Shown: one piece after another, positions 1 through 5,130 of the stretch
How positions within the stretch are numbered: the stretch's first letter is position 1
Layout of the letters: the number at the start of each line of letters is the position of its first letter
Source of the DNA: Stenotrophomonas sp.
Lineage (GTDB): Bacteria; Pseudomonadota; Gammaproteobacteria; Xanthomonadales; Xanthomonadaceae
DNA: 5,130 nt
Direction: 5' to 3'
Assembly (NCBI GenBank): GCA_003484865.1
Contig: DMZT01000352.1
Span: 1 to 5,130, forward strand
The notes under the pieces: generated by a model
The model's input: the letters and a program-made list of their open reading frames with translations, nothing else
The model's database searches: none
What the model was told of the DNA's origin: nothing
Made by a program: the position numbers and the translations under genes

Positions 1-19
1 GGCCAGCGGCCGGCACTAC
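1..19 (-). repeat. REP/SMAG-type hairpin repeat, truncated by the window edge
   Basis: The first 19 bases, GGCCAGCGGCCGGCACTAC, are identical to 5060-5078. That second copy is complete there and forms an 8-bp stem with an AGC loop followed by CTAC (GTAG on the minus strand). Here the outer part of the left arm lies outside the window. The GTAG tetranucleotide beside a small GC-rich hairpin is the hallmark of the REP elements described in Stenotrophomonas maltophilia. It ends 33 bases before the nadE start codon, so it probably lies in the nadE leader or in the gap to an upstream operon gene. Confidence 0.75.
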
Positions 20-52
20 AATGAGCGCAGTACACCTACAGGCTGGACCCCC

Positions 53-1687
53 ATGACGTCGCTCCGCATTGCCCTGGCGCAGTTCGATTTTCCGGTTGGC
101 GCAGTGGCGCAGAACACCGACACCATCATCGCCATGATCGCCGAGGCGCGCGATGAGTACGGTGCCGAGCTGGTGGTGTTCCCCGAGCTGGCGATCAGCG
201 GCTATCCGCCGGAGGATCTGCTGCTGCGGCCGGGCTTCCTGTACGACTGCCAGCAGGCGCTGGAGCGCATCGCCGCAGCCACCACCGGCATCGCGGCCGT
301 GGTCGGTTGGCCCCAGGCCGCCGGTGCGGTGGTCTACAACGCGGCCAGCGTGTTGCGCGATGGCCAGGTCGAACACACCTACCGCAAGCGCGAGCTGCCC
401 AATTACGCGGTGTTCGATGAGCGCCGTTATTTCGATGTCGATCCGGACGGCGGCAGCTGCGTGTTCGAGCTGAAGGGCGTGCCGGTGGGCGTGCTGGTCT
501 GCGAAGACCTGTGGTTCGCCGAACCGCTGGCCGATACCGTCCGTGCGGGCGCGCAGCTGGTGGTGGTGCCCAATGCTTCTCCCTACGAGCGTGGCAAGCA
601 TGCCCAGCGCGATGCGCTGCTGGCCGAGCGTACCCGCGAGAGCGGGGCGGCGATCGCCTACCTCAACGTGGTGGGTGGGCAGGACGCGCTGGTGTTCGAT
701 GGCGCCTCGGTCGTCGCTGACGGCGACGGCACGGTGCATCCGGCGGCTGCGGCCTTCACTGACCAGTGGCTGGTGGTGGATTACGACGCCGGCACCCGCC
801 GCTTCCTGCCGCGCGAGTGGATCGACGACGGCGACGAGAGCATGGATGCACTGGCCTGGCGCGCGGTGACCCGCGGGATCCAGGATTACTGCCGCAAGAA
901 CGGCTTCAAGAAGGTCTGGCTGGGCCTGTCCGGCGGCATCGATTCGGCCCTGGTGCTGGCGATGGCGGTGGACGCGCTGGGCGCGGCCAATGTCACCGCG
1001 GTGCGGCTGCCGTCGCGTTACACGGCGGATATGTCCAACGACCTGGCGGCCGAGCAGTGCCGCGCGCTGGGCGTGAAACTGGAAGCGGTCTCGATCGAGC
1101 CGGTGTTCGAGGGGCTGATGGCCGCGCTCGGCCCGATGTTCGAGGGGCAGGCGGCGGATGTGACGGAAGAGAACCTGCAGTCGCGCAGCCGTGGTGTGAT
1201 CCTGATGGCGCTCTCCAACAAGTTCGGCGGGCTGCTGCTGACCACCGGCAACAAGAGCGAGTACGCAGTGGGCTACGCGACCATCTACGGCGACATGTGC
1301 GGTGGCTACGCCCCGCTCAAGGACCTGTACAAGACGGAGGTGTTCGGGCTCTCCAAGTGGCGCAATACCGTGGGCGGCGCCCCGGTGATCCCGCCGGCGG
1401 TGATTTCCCGCCCGCCCTCGGCCGAGCTGCGCGCCAACCAGACCGACCAGGACTCGCTGCCGGCCTACGATGTGCTCGATGGCATCCTGTACCGCTATGT
1501 GGACCAGGAGCAGTCGCGCGAGGAGATCGTGGCCGCCGGCTATGCCGCCGAGGTGGTGGACCGTGTGCTGCGCCTGGTGCGCACCAGCGAGTGGAAGCGC
1601 CACCAGGCAGCCCCGGGGCCGAAGGTCTCGCGCCGGGCGTTCGGGCGTGAGCGGCGGTACCCGATCAGCAATGGGTACAAGGGCTGA
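53..1687 (+). CDS. nadE: Glutamine-dependent NAD+ synthetase
   Basis: This enzyme makes NAD+ from nicotinate adenine dinucleotide, ATP and glutamine, the last step of NAD synthesis, in the cytosol. The 544-residue product has two domains. The N-terminal part (about 1-250) is a nitrilase-type glutaminase with the Glu-Lys-Cys triad visible as E45 (VVFPELAISGYPPED), K112 (YRKRELPNY) and C150 (GVLVCEDLW). The C-terminal part (about 265-544) is an ATP-pyrophosphatase synthetase with the P-loop SGGIDSA at 293-299, TTGNKSE at 397-403 and YGDMCGGYAPLKDLYKT at 412-428. The glutaminase domain marks the glutamine-using form rather than the short ammonia-dependent NadE. The length fits the roughly 540-560-residue proteobacterial type and no part is missing. 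The ATG at 53 is chosen because the protein begins directly with the conserved RIALAQFDFPVG strand. Shine-Dalgarno pairing is weak (GGCTGGA five bases upstream), and five C precede the ATG. Confidence 0.97.
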   Translation: MTSLRIALAQFDFPVGAVAQNTDTIIAMIAEARDEYGAELVVFPELAISGYPPEDLLLRPGFLYDCQQALERIAAATTGIAAVVGWPQAAGAVVYNAASVLRDGQVEHTYRKRELPNYAVFDERRYFDVDPDGGSCVFELKGVPVGVLVCEDLWFAEPLADTVRAGAQLVVVPNASPYERGKHAQRDALLAERTRESGAAIAYLNVVGGQDALVFDGASVVADGDGTVHPAAAAFTDQWLVVDYDAGTRRFLPREWIDDGDESMDALAWRAVTRGIQDYCRKNGFKKVWLGLSGGIDSALVLAMAVDALGAANVTAVRLPSRYTADMSNDLAAEQCRALGVKLEAVSIEPVFEGLMAALGPMFEGQAADVTEENLQSRSRGVILMALSNKFGGLLLTTGNKSEYAVGYATIYGDMCGGYAPLKDLYKTEVFGLSKWRNTVGGAPVIPPAVISRPPSAELRANQTDQDSLPAYDVLDGILYRYVDQEQSREEIVAAGYAAEVVDRVLRLVRTSEWKRHQAAPGPKVSRRAFGRERRYPISNGYKG

Positions 1688-1698
1688 GACGCCAGCCG

Positions 1699-1723
1699 GT
1701 AGGCGCCGACCGTTGGTCGGCGC
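1699..1723 (+). repeat. REP/SMAG hairpin, GTT-loop subfamily
   Basis: GTAG at 1699-1702 is followed at once by a perfect 9-bp stem, GCGCCGACC (1703-1711) pairing with GGTCGGCGC (1715-1723), around a GTT loop. The tetranucleotide plus hairpin matches the SMAG/GTAG REP design. GTAG faces outward, towards nadE. Confidence 0.85.
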
Positions 1724-1772
1724 AGGGTTGGGGGCGAAGGGCGGCCGGGTGACCGGGGTGACCGCGGAGAGC

Positions 1773-1795
1773 AGCCGACCAACGGTCGGCTCTAC
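1773..1795 (-). repeat. REP/SMAG hairpin, GTT-loop subfamily, inverted copy
   Basis: The 8-bp stem AGCCGACC (1773-1780) pairs with GGTCGGCT (1784-1791) around AAC, followed by CTAC (1792-1795), which is GTAG on the minus strand. On that strand it shares the core GCCGACCGTTGGTCGGC with the hairpin at 1703-1723. The outermost stem base pairs differ between the two copies (AG..CT here, GCG..CGC there), which suggests diverged copies rather than a fresh duplication. Confidence 0.85.
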
Positions 1796-1815
1796 CGGCG
1801 TCGCCGCCGGGGAAT

Positions 1816-1843
1816 AAAAAAGGCCCCTTTCGGGGCCTTTTCT
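1816..1843. terminator. Bidirectional rho-independent terminator between nadE and bamD
   Basis: The stem AAAAGGCCCC (1818-1827) pairs with GGGGCCTTTT (1832-1841) around a TTTC loop. On the plus strand the GC stem runs into TTTTCTATTATTT. On the minus strand it runs into a tract of six T followed by ATTCC. The hairpin sits exactly between two convergent genes, ends one base before the bamD stop codon, and can serve both nadE and bamD. Confidence 0.93.
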
Positions 1844-1844
1844 A

Positions 1845-2729
1845 TTATTTGCGGTTCATCGTGGCGTTGCGTTCGCCGGTACTGGCGGACTTCTCGCCGG
1901 CAAACGGGTTCAGCTTGCGGACCATCCACGGGTACTTGGGCCACTTGCCCTGCAGCCAGGGGTGGTCGGGCTGGTTCAGCTCGAGCACGCGGCGGGCATC
2001 GTCGGCCAGGGTCTTGTTGCCCAGGTGGGTGTAGGCCTCGCCCAGGGCGGCCACGGCGTCGTACTGGAACGCGCTCTGCGGGTAGTTCTCCAGCAGGAAG
2101 TTGGCGCGGCCAGCGGCCGAGACGTACGCCTCGCGGCGCAGGTAGTACAGGGCGTTGTCCAGCTCGTACTGGGCGAACACGTCGCGCAGGGCGATCATCC
2201 GCTGGCGCGCATCGGCGGCGTAGCGGCTGTTCGGGTAGCGCTCGGTGACGATGGTGAAATCGGCATAGGCCTGGCGCGGGCTCGACAGGTCACGGCGGCT
2301 CGGGTCCAGCGACCAGACGCGGCGCAGGAAGACCGTGTCGCGGTTGCCGTTGGCCAGGCCACGCAGGTAGTACATGTAGGCGATGTTGCGGTGGGTCGGG
2401 TAGGTACGGATGAAGCGGTCCACGCTGGACACCGCGTCATCGTGCTTGCCGGCCTTGTACTGCGCGTAGGCGCTTTCGATCATGGCCTGTTCGGTATACG
2501 GGCCATACGGGTACTGGGCCACCAGGCGGCGGAAGCTGGCTTCGGCACCGCTCCAGTTCCCCCCTTCCATGAGCTTGTGGCTCTTCTCATAGAGCGTTTC
2601 GACCGGCAGGCCTTCATCCGGATTCTTGCCCTTGGTACCGCGGTGACAGCCGGTGGCGACGAAGAGCAGCACCAGCATCAGGGCGGCGAGGCGGACGGGC
2701 GCGGACAGCATAACGGAGCGTCGGATCAT
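1845..2729 (-). CDS. bamD: Outer membrane protein assembly factor BamD (lipoprotein)
   Basis: BamD is the essential lipoprotein of the BAM complex. It lies on the periplasmic face of the outer membrane and helps BamA insert beta-barrel proteins. The 294-residue product has a signal peptide with basic residues (MIRR), a hydrophobic stretch (about 12-24) and a lipobox VATGC with acylated C28. TPR-like helical repeats follow over about 42-250, including EGGNWSGAEASFRRLVAQYP, YAQYKAGKHDDAV and RYPNSRYAADARQRM. The tail beyond about 250 is rich in Trp, Pro and Lys and makes the protein longer than E. coli BamD (245 residues). The frame stays open upstream to 2819. The ATG at 2729 is chosen because it gives a normal lipoprotein signal and is preceded by ACCCC, as at the nadE and rluD starts. 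An ATG at 2711 is a possible shorter start. BamD divergent from rluD-pgeF is a known gammaproteobacterial arrangement. Confidence 0.95.
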   Translation of the reverse strand: MIRRSVMLSAPVRLAALMLVLLFVATGCHRGTKGKNPDEGLPVETLYEKSHKLMEGGNWSGAEASFRRLVAQYPYGPYTEQAMIESAYAQYKAGKHDDAVSSVDRFIRTYPTHRNIAYMYYLRGLANGNRDTVFLRRVWSLDPSRRDLSSPRQAYADFTIVTERYPNSRYAADARQRMIALRDVFAQYELDNALYYLRREAYVSAAGRANFLLENYPQSAFQYDAVAALGEAYTHLGNKTLADDARRVLELNQPDHPWLQGKWPKYPWMVRKLNPFAGEKSASTGERNATMNRK

Positions 2730-2845
2730 GGGGTCAGGGCGGGACGCGGCTGGAATACGAAGGGTCGATGATAGCCTAGTGGCCTGTCCCGCGACTGAAA
2801 CTGGTCGCCCGGACCCCAAAATTGTCCCTATTGCGGTGTACCCCC
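2730..2845. promoter_or_regulatory. Divergent intergenic region of bamD and the rluD operon
   Basis: These 116 bases separate two divergent start codons, so they must hold both promoters unless one lies inside a gene. The region is less GC-rich than its surroundings near 2768-2780 and 2818-2833. The best leftward -10 candidate is TATCAT on the minus strand (2773-2768), five of six matches to TATAAT, which would give a bamD leader of about 30 bases; no convincing -35 lies at 17 bases. For rluD, CTGAAA (2795-2800) is a loose -35 candidate, but no good -10 follows. A short inverted repeat, GCGAC (2791-2795) with GTCGC (2804-2808), could be an operator or chance. The role is assigned by position; the individual elements are weak. 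Confidence 0.5.
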
Positions 2846-3841
2846 ATGTCCGATACCCCTGCTGATTCCGATTCCCCCCGCCAGGCCATCGTGCCCGATA
2901 CCGCTGCCGGCCGGCGTTTCGACGCCGTCCTGGCCGAGCTGTTCCCCGAATTCTCCCGGTCCAAGCTGACCGAGTGGATCAAGTCCGGCGACGTCCTGCT
3001 GGACGGCGACACCGTGCGCGGGCGCGACCCGGTGCGCGGCGGCGAGGTGGCCAGCCTGCATGTCGTTCTCGACACCCAGACCCATGCCGAGCCGGAGGAC
3101 ATCCCGCTGGAGGTCCTGTACGAGGACGAGCATGTCTTCGTGATCAACAAGCCGGTCGGCCTGGTGGTCCACCCCGGCGCGGGCAACCCGACCGGCACCC
3201 TGGTCAATGCGCTGCTGTTCCGCGATCCGTCGCTGTCGGTGCTGCCGCGTGCGGGCATCGTGCACCGCCTGGACAAGGACACCAGCGGGGTGATGGTCAT
3301 CGCCCGCACGATCCAGGCGCAGACCGCGCTGGTCGAGCAGCTCTCCGCGCGTGAAGTGCATCGCCAGTACCTGGCCGTGGTGGTGGGTGCGCTGGTCTCC
3401 GGTGGCACCGCCACCGCCGGTATCGACCGCCACCCGCGCGATCGCATCCGCATGGCCGTGCGCGAAGACGGCAAGGAAGCGATCACCCATTACCGCCTGC
3501 GCGAGCGTTTCCGTGCGCACACCGCGCTGGAGTGCCGCCTGGAAACCGGCCGTACCCACCAGATCCGCGTGCACATGGCGCACCTGCGCCACCCGATCAT
3601 CGGCGATCAGCTGTATGGCGGCGCGCTGAAACTGCCCAAGGGCGCCAGCGAGGAGCTGGTCGCCGAACTGCGCGGCTTCAAGCGCCAGGCGCTGCACGCC
3701 GAAACGCTGGAGTTCGTGCACCCGATCACCGGCGAGAAGATCACCAACAGTGCGCCGCCGCCGGCCGACATGCAGGCGCTGCTGCACGCCCTGCGCGAAG
3801 ACAGCAAGCGCTTCGCCGAGCAGGAACGCAACCGTCGCTGA
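2846..3841 (+). CDS. rluD: 23S rRNA pseudouridine synthase, RluD type
   Basis: RluD converts uridines 1911, 1915 and 1917 in helix 69 of 23S rRNA to pseudouridine, aiding late assembly of the large subunit. The 331-residue product has an N-terminal S4 RNA-binding domain (about 22-75: [19 protein letters not shown] to [19 protein letters not shown]). The RluA-family catalytic domain follows, with the active Asp as D143 in [12 protein letters not shown]. Also present are a conserved Tyr in RQYLAVVVG (Y175) and the motif [19 protein letters not shown] (232-250) with GDQLYGG. E. coli RluD has 326 residues and a catalytic Asp at 139, so the match is close. RluD is preferred over RluA or RluC because of the S4 domain, the length and the bamD/pgeF neighbours. 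The ATG at 2846 is chosen over an upstream in-frame TTG at 2822, which would add eight residues and lengthen only the unconserved tail. The gene heads the rightward operon. Confidence 0.94.
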   Translation: MSDTPADSDSPRQAIVPDTAAGRRFDAVLAELFPEFSRSKLTEWIKSGDVLLDGDTVRGRDPVRGGEVASLHVVLDTQTHAEPEDIPLEVLYEDEHVFVINKPVGLVVHPGAGNPTGTLVNALLFRDPSLSVLPRAGIVHRLDKDTSGVMVIARTIQAQTALVEQLSAREVHRQYLAVVVGALVSGGTATAGIDRHPRDRIRMAVREDGKEAITHYRLRERFRAHTALECRLETGRTHQIRVHMAHLRHPIIGDQLYGGALKLPKGASEELVAELRGFKRQALHAETLEFVHPITGEKITNSAPPPADMQALLHALREDSKRFAEQERNRR

Positions 3842-4620
3842 TGGAGCCCACCGTGCCCGTGCTGCGCGCCGACTGGCAGGCCCCGACCGGGGTCCATGCC
3901 CTGACCACCCTGCGCTACGGCGCGGGCGGTTCGGTGGCGCCGTTCGACCAGTTCAACATGGGCAACCGCTACGCCGCCGAGGGCGATGACCCGGCGCAGG
4001 TGCAGCGCAACCGCGACCTGCTCGTGCCCGGGTTGGGCCTGCCCTCGGCGCCGCATTGGCTGCGCCAGGTGCATGGCACCGGCGTGCGGCGCTTCACCGC
4101 GCCGCCGACGGCCATCGGCGTGGAGGCTGAACCCACCGCCGATGCCGCCGTGACGTCGGTTGCGGGCGTGGTATTGGCGATCCTCACCGCCGACTGCCTC
4201 CCGGTGGTCTTCGCCGCACGCGAGGGCGGTGAGATCGGGGCCGCCCATGCCGGGTGGCGTGGGCTGGCCGACGGCATGCTGGAGGCCACCGTGGCCGCCA
4301 TGCAGACCCCGGCCGCCCAGCTGCAGGCCTGGCTGGGCCCCGCGGCCGGGCCCGCGCTGTATGAGATCGGCGAGGACGTGTTCGAGGCGTTCGTCGAACG
4401 TGATGAAGGCGCTGCCACGGCCTTCGTGGCAACCCGGCCCGGGCACTGGCAGGTGGACCTGTATGCGTTGGCCCGCCGGCGGCTGCAATCGGCAGGGTTG
4501 GACCCGGCACACATCAGCGGCGGGCAGTACTGCACCCTGGCCGATCCGCAGCGGTTCTATTCGCATCGGCGCGACCGCCGCACCGGGCGCATGGCGACCC
4601 TGGCGTGGATCGCACCCTGA
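3841..4620 (+). CDS. pgeF: YfiH/PgeF family multicopper-oxidase-like protein (peptidoglycan editing factor)
   Basis: The 259-residue product is a cytosolic YfiH/DUF152 family enzyme. In E. coli, YfiH keeps L-serine from replacing L-alanine in UDP-MurNAc peptides. Relatives have been described as polyphenol oxidases and, in the FAMIN/YlmD group, as purine nucleoside enzymes, so the in vivo substrate here is inferred. The metal-site residues of the family are present: H78 in LRQVHGTG, C119 in LTADCLPVV and H136 in AAHAGWRGL. Other family blocks are FNMGNRYAAEGDDPAQVQRN (39-58), WLGPAAGPALYEIGEDV (164-180) and the C-terminal YCTLADPQRFYSHRRD. The frame is open far upstream inside rluD, but the ATG at 3841 overlaps the rluD stop as TGATG, the usual sign of translational coupling, and gives the normal family N-terminus. 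The only nearby purine-rich site is AGGAA at 3822-3826, rather far from the start. Confidence 0.93.
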   Translation: MEPTVPVLRADWQAPTGVHALTTLRYGAGGSVAPFDQFNMGNRYAAEGDDPAQVQRNRDLLVPGLGLPSAPHWLRQVHGTGVRRFTAPPTAIGVEAEPTADAAVTSVAGVVLAILTADCLPVVFAAREGGEIGAAHAGWRGLADGMLEATVAAMQTPAAQLQAWLGPAAGPALYEIGEDVFEAFVERDEGAATAFVATRPGHWQVDLYALARRRLQSAGLDPAHISGGQYCTLADPQRFYSHRRDRRTGRMATLAWIAP

Positions 4621-5042
4621 CCGTTGGACAGACGGTGAGTGGCGCGGCCGACGCGGTCATCGTCTTCGACGGCGTCTGCGCCCTGTGCAACCGCTGGGTG
4701 CGGTTCCTGCTGCGCTTTGATACGCGTGGCCGCTATCGCTTCGCTGCGATGCAGGGCGTGCACGGACGCGCCCTGCTGCAGGCGCACGGGCTGGATCCGG
4801 AGGATCCGTCGTCGTTCCTGCTGCTTGAACAGGGGCGCGCATGGACGGACACCGATGCGATCCTCCGCGTGCTGACCGGCCTGGGCGGTGCATGGCGTCT
4901 GGTGCAGGTGCTGCGCTGGCTGCCCCGCAGGCTGCGCGACCGCGCCTATCGCGCGCTGGCGCGCAACCGGTATCGGTGGTTCGGTCGTCACGACACGTGT
5001 TTCCTGCCGACACCGGAGCAGGCGGCGCGGTTCCTGGACTGA
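4605..5042 (+). CDS. DCC-family (DUF393) thiol-disulfide oxidoreductase-like protein
   Basis: The 145-residue product carries the family signature DGVCALC (22-28): Asp22 followed by the Cys25-x-x-Cys28 pair, set after a beta strand (VIVF) as in thioredoxin-like folds. The C-terminal part has the family's RYRWFGRHDTCFLPTPE block (122-138), with a third cysteine at 132. Members are annotated as thiol-disulfide oxidoreductases from the CxxC motif; few have been tested and the substrate is unknown. There is no signal peptide, so it is probably cytosolic; the helix near 97-120 is Arg-rich and amphipathic, not a clear membrane segment. The start is uncertain. The GTG at 4605 overlaps the end of pgeF by 16 bases, while a GTG at 4635 (135 residues) would begin nearer the conserved core and has a weak GGA six bases upstream. 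Both fit an operon with pgeF and rluD. The nearest in-frame ATG (4749) would lose the CxxC. Confidence 0.85.
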   Translation: MDRTLTVGQTVSGAADAVIVFDGVCALCNRWVRFLLRFDTRGRYRFAAMQGVHGRALLQAHGLDPEDPSSFLLLEQGRAWTDTDAILRVLTGLGGAWRLVQVLRWLPRRLRDRAYRALARNRYRWFGRHDTCFLPTPEQAARFLD

Positions 5043-5055
5043 CGGGTGGGCGGGT

Positions 5056-5078
5056 TGCCGGCCAGCGGCCGGCACTAC
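5056..5078 (-). repeat. REP/SMAG hairpin, GCT-loop subfamily
   Basis: The 8-bp stem TGCCGGCC (5056-5063) pairs with GGCCGGCA (5067-5074) around AGC, followed by CTAC (5075-5078), which is GTAG on the minus strand. Bases 5060-5078 are identical to window positions 1-19. It begins 13 bases after the stop codon of the DCC-family gene. No T-tract follows, so it is not a classical intrinsic terminator, although it may shape the 3' end of the operon transcript. Confidence 0.85.
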
Positions 5079-5101
5079 CGTAAACGTTCGCGCCATCACC
5101 C

Positions 5102-5124
5102 GTCGTGCCGGCCGCTGGCCGGCA
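5102..5124 (+). repeat. REP/SMAG hairpin, GCT-loop subfamily, inverted copy with GTCG head
   Basis: The stem TGCCGGCC (5106-5113) pairs with GGCCGGCA (5117-5124) around GCT. This hairpin is the exact reverse complement of the one at 5056-5074. The preceding tetranucleotide is GTCG (5102-5105) instead of GTAG, a one-base change. The two heads face each other across a 23-base spacer. No gene is visible from 5043 to the end of the window. Confidence 0.82.
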
Positions 5125-5130
5125 TCACCC

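Larger units (their letters stand above)
1688..1802. repeat. Composite inverted repeat holding a REP pair (BIME-like)
   Basis: Nearly the whole gap between nadE and the terminator is one imperfect inverted repeat. The left edge reads GACGCC-AGCC-GGTAG (1688-1702); the right edge, read on the minus strand, is GACGCCGGTAG (1802-1792). The arms therefore match except for a 4-base AGCC insertion. Inside each arm sits one REP hairpin sharing the core GCCGACCGTTGGTCGGC. The spacer (about 1724-1771) is GC-rich with a short direct repeat, GGTGACCG at 1748-1755 and 1757-1764. Such paired REPs can protect or process the 3' end of a transcript, here that of nadE. That role is inferred and not shown by the sequence. 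Confidence 0.75.

Noticed and set aside
766..1650. Plus-strand open frame of 294 codons inside nadE in another frame
   Set aside because: It lies wholly within the synthetase domain of nadE and reads as Arg/Gly/Ala-rich sequence without motifs.
1741..1764. Short direct repeat GGTGACCG between the two REPs as an operator
   Set aside because: It is two copies of eight bases in a GC-rich spacer between convergent genes, where an operator has no obvious use. Chance is the simpler reading.
1962..2771. Long plus-strand open frame (269 codons) opposite bamD
   Set aside because: It is the antisense of bamD in high-GC DNA. The translation is low-complexity in Val, Gly, Ala and Gln and shows no known motif, while the minus strand gives a clear BamD.
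2730..2819. 30-residue N-terminal extension of bamD
   Set aside because: It would place a polar stretch before the lipoprotein signal peptide and occupy most of the divergent promoter region, so the start at 2729 fits better.
2828..3787. Minus-strand open frame of 319 codons covering rluD
   Set aside because: It is antisense of a gene with full RluD motifs. Its product is rich in Gln, His, Arg and Ala, as expected from reverse reading of GC-rich codons.
3532..3840. 103-codon upstream extension of the pgeF frame inside rluD
   Set aside because: The extension overlaps the conserved rluD catalytic region in another frame and gives Pro/Arg/Ala-rich sequence. The ATG at 3841 with TGATG coupling gives the normal family N-terminus.
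3607..4566. Minus-strand open frame of 319 codons covering pgeF
   Set aside because: It is antisense of pgeF, whose metal-site residues and family blocks are intact. The antisense product has no recognisable domain.
5056..5124. CRISPR array or tRNA-like structure
   Set aside because: There are only two hairpins, in inverted rather than direct orientation, with one 23-base spacer. No tRNA arms or CCA-proximal pattern are present, and REP explains all of it.

Overview
The window reads as ordinary chromosomal DNA from a high-GC gammaproteobacterium of the Xanthomonadaceae, most likely the Stenotrophomonas maltophilia group. Three things suggest this: the gene set and its order; the lipoprotein BamD lying divergent to an rluD-pgeF pair, as in many gammaproteobacteria; and several short GTAG-type REP hairpins of the kind known from S. 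maltophilia (SMAG/GTAG elements). The genus assignment is inference from the repeat type and codon use, not from any search.

Layout, left to right. A REP hairpin cut by the window edge (1-19) stands just before nadE (53-1687, +), a full-length glutamine-dependent NAD+ synthetase. The gap between nadE and the convergent bamD holds two REP hairpins in inverted orientation (1699-1723 and 1773-1795), nested in a longer imperfect inverted repeat (1688-1802). A bidirectional intrinsic terminator follows (about 1816-1843). bamD (1845-2729, -) encodes the TPR lipoprotein of the outer-membrane beta-barrel assembly machine. A 116-base divergent intergenic region (2730-2845) must carry the promoters of bamD and of the rightward operon.

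The rightward operon is rluD (2846-3841), pgeF/yfiH (3841-4620, overlapping the rluD stop by one base) and a DCC-family (DUF393) thiol-disulfide oxidoreductase-like gene (4605-5042, overlapping pgeF by 16 bases if the GTG start is right). The window ends in a second inverted pair of REP hairpins, of a different sequence subfamily (5056-5078 and 5102-5124).

The genes are housekeeping: NAD synthesis, outer-membrane assembly, 23S rRNA pseudouridylation and peptidoglycan quality control. I see no evidence of a mobile island, defence locus or new multi-gene system. The points most worth a second look are the REP architecture (two sequence subfamilies, two opposite dimer topologies, one identical copy at each end of the window), the overlapping DCC gene behind pgeF, and the run of four or five C just before the start codon of three genes.
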